Positions 63,440-64,000 of a stretch of 64,000 nt of DNA are shown piece by piece (positions within the stretch are counted from its first letter, which is position 1; each line of letters begins with the position of its first letter). Source of the DNA: Azorinus chamasolen (lineage: Eukaryota; Mollusca; Bivalvia; Cardiida; Solecurtidae); NCBI GenBank assembly GCA_963576725.1, contig OY755240.1, forward strand, positions 97,002,316-97,066,315, written 5' to 3'. The translations under genes were made by a program, and so were the position numbers. Below the pieces are notes generated by a model. The model was given only the letters and a program-made list of their open reading frames with translations, was not told the DNA's origin and did not search any database.

Positions 63440-64000
63440 AACCACGCAATTGAGAAATGGAACGTTTTGGAAACAAAATACGCAATGGAAATTTTAAACT
63501 AAATTCTGGATCATTTGTACCGGTTTTGTTCAGACATTATGGTTACCTTATGGTTAATTCAATTGAACTAGACAATTAAAACACTATTTGTCCATTGATA
63601 ACTGTAAAATTGTGTAATTACTGAAAACCCTCCTTAACGCCATTGGCGAATGGATATTTATAGTTCAAATGGAAATAAAAAAGCGATGTATATGTTGTTT
63701 TTATTATTTTTTAAAGCACTATGATTACTTTAAGATAAATTCTATTGAATTAAACCAAGATTACCCCAATGTATCTATTATCAAATGTACAATCGTGTAT
63801 TTACTTTCCATTGTGCACTGGAGAAATGGAAAGGAAATACGCAATGGAAATAAAAACATTATTTTTGTGTCAATTGGTTTCCTTTCAGTACGTATTATGC
63901 TTTTTGTAAGATTGACCCCTTTGAATTAGACCAAATGAAACACAATATATCCATTAATAAATGCACACTCGTGTATTTCCTTTCCATTGCGACACTGGAT
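63440..64000. repeat. Tandem repeat of about 190-200 bp running off the right edge
   Basis: GAGAAATGGAA..GGAAA.AAAATACGCAATGGAAA occurs at about 63452 and 63821, with related TTCAAATGGAAATAAAAAAG CG at 63664; TTAATTCAATTGAACTAGAC, TCTATTGAATTAAACCAAGA and CCTTTGAATTAGACCAAATG mark successive units. Confidence 0.75.

Overview
The window reads as non-coding, repeat-saturated DNA from a metazoan nuclear genome, most likely a bivalve mollusc. The reasons are eukaryotic mobile elements only (non-LTR retrotransposons, Penelope-like elements, mariner, piggyBac-, pogo- and Harbinger-like MITEs), pearl/Helentron-like elements with tandem cores and GGAC/GTCT microsatellites of the kind known in bivalves, long minisatellites, and no prokaryotic gene layout. 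The bivalve assignment is inference; I cannot name the species. Boundaries below were read by eye and are usually good to about 5-20 bp.

Layout. 1-14.9 kb is a graveyard of nested retroelements. Two related Penelope-like subfamilies (here PLE1 and PLE2) occur in about a dozen pieces on both strands. They cut up one CR1/L2-like LINE (minus strand, 3.4-8.6 kb). Pearl-like elements lie at 1.25-2.95 kb and 12.26-14.48 kb, the second inside a PLE and itself carrying a PLE fragment. 14.9-31.8 kb is AT-rich and dotted with MITEs, chiefly a TTAA-flanked palindromic family, plus a long CA/TCTG microsatellite and two broken RT fragments from other LINE families. 31.8-36.0 kb is a 38-bp minisatellite split by a third pearl-like element. 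38.1-42.65 kb holds the best-preserved LINE, full length with one stop and one frameshift. 43.1-46.9 kb is a near-identical 1-kb inverted repeat (element X) with a tRNA-like Pol III unit; one copy carries a Harbinger-like insertion and the other sits inside a TTAA MITE. 47.7-51.3 kb is a mosaic of minisatellites. 52.87-54.69 kb contains two TIR elements (Y1, Y2) whose terminal repeats carry inward-facing tRNA-like Pol III promoters. 55.27-56.72 kb is a dead mariner with a PLE insertion. 57.2-57.9 kb is minisatellite, 58.5-60.2 kb a 5'-truncated LINE, and the right edge a roughly 200-bp tandem repeat.

Host genes. Three small islands between repeats look like plus-strand exons with good splice signals and mutually compatible phases: a signal-peptide exon (36108-36163), a Cys-rich exon (42962-43027 or ending at 42977) and a 145-bp exon (56796-56940). 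They may belong to one secreted-protein gene, but this is inference. No complete host protein, rRNA or functional tRNA gene was found.

The most novel-looking items are the Y and X elements (TIR elements with tRNA-like Pol III units), the two Harbinger-like elements with about 10-bp sequence periodicity, and the TTAA palindromic MITE family.
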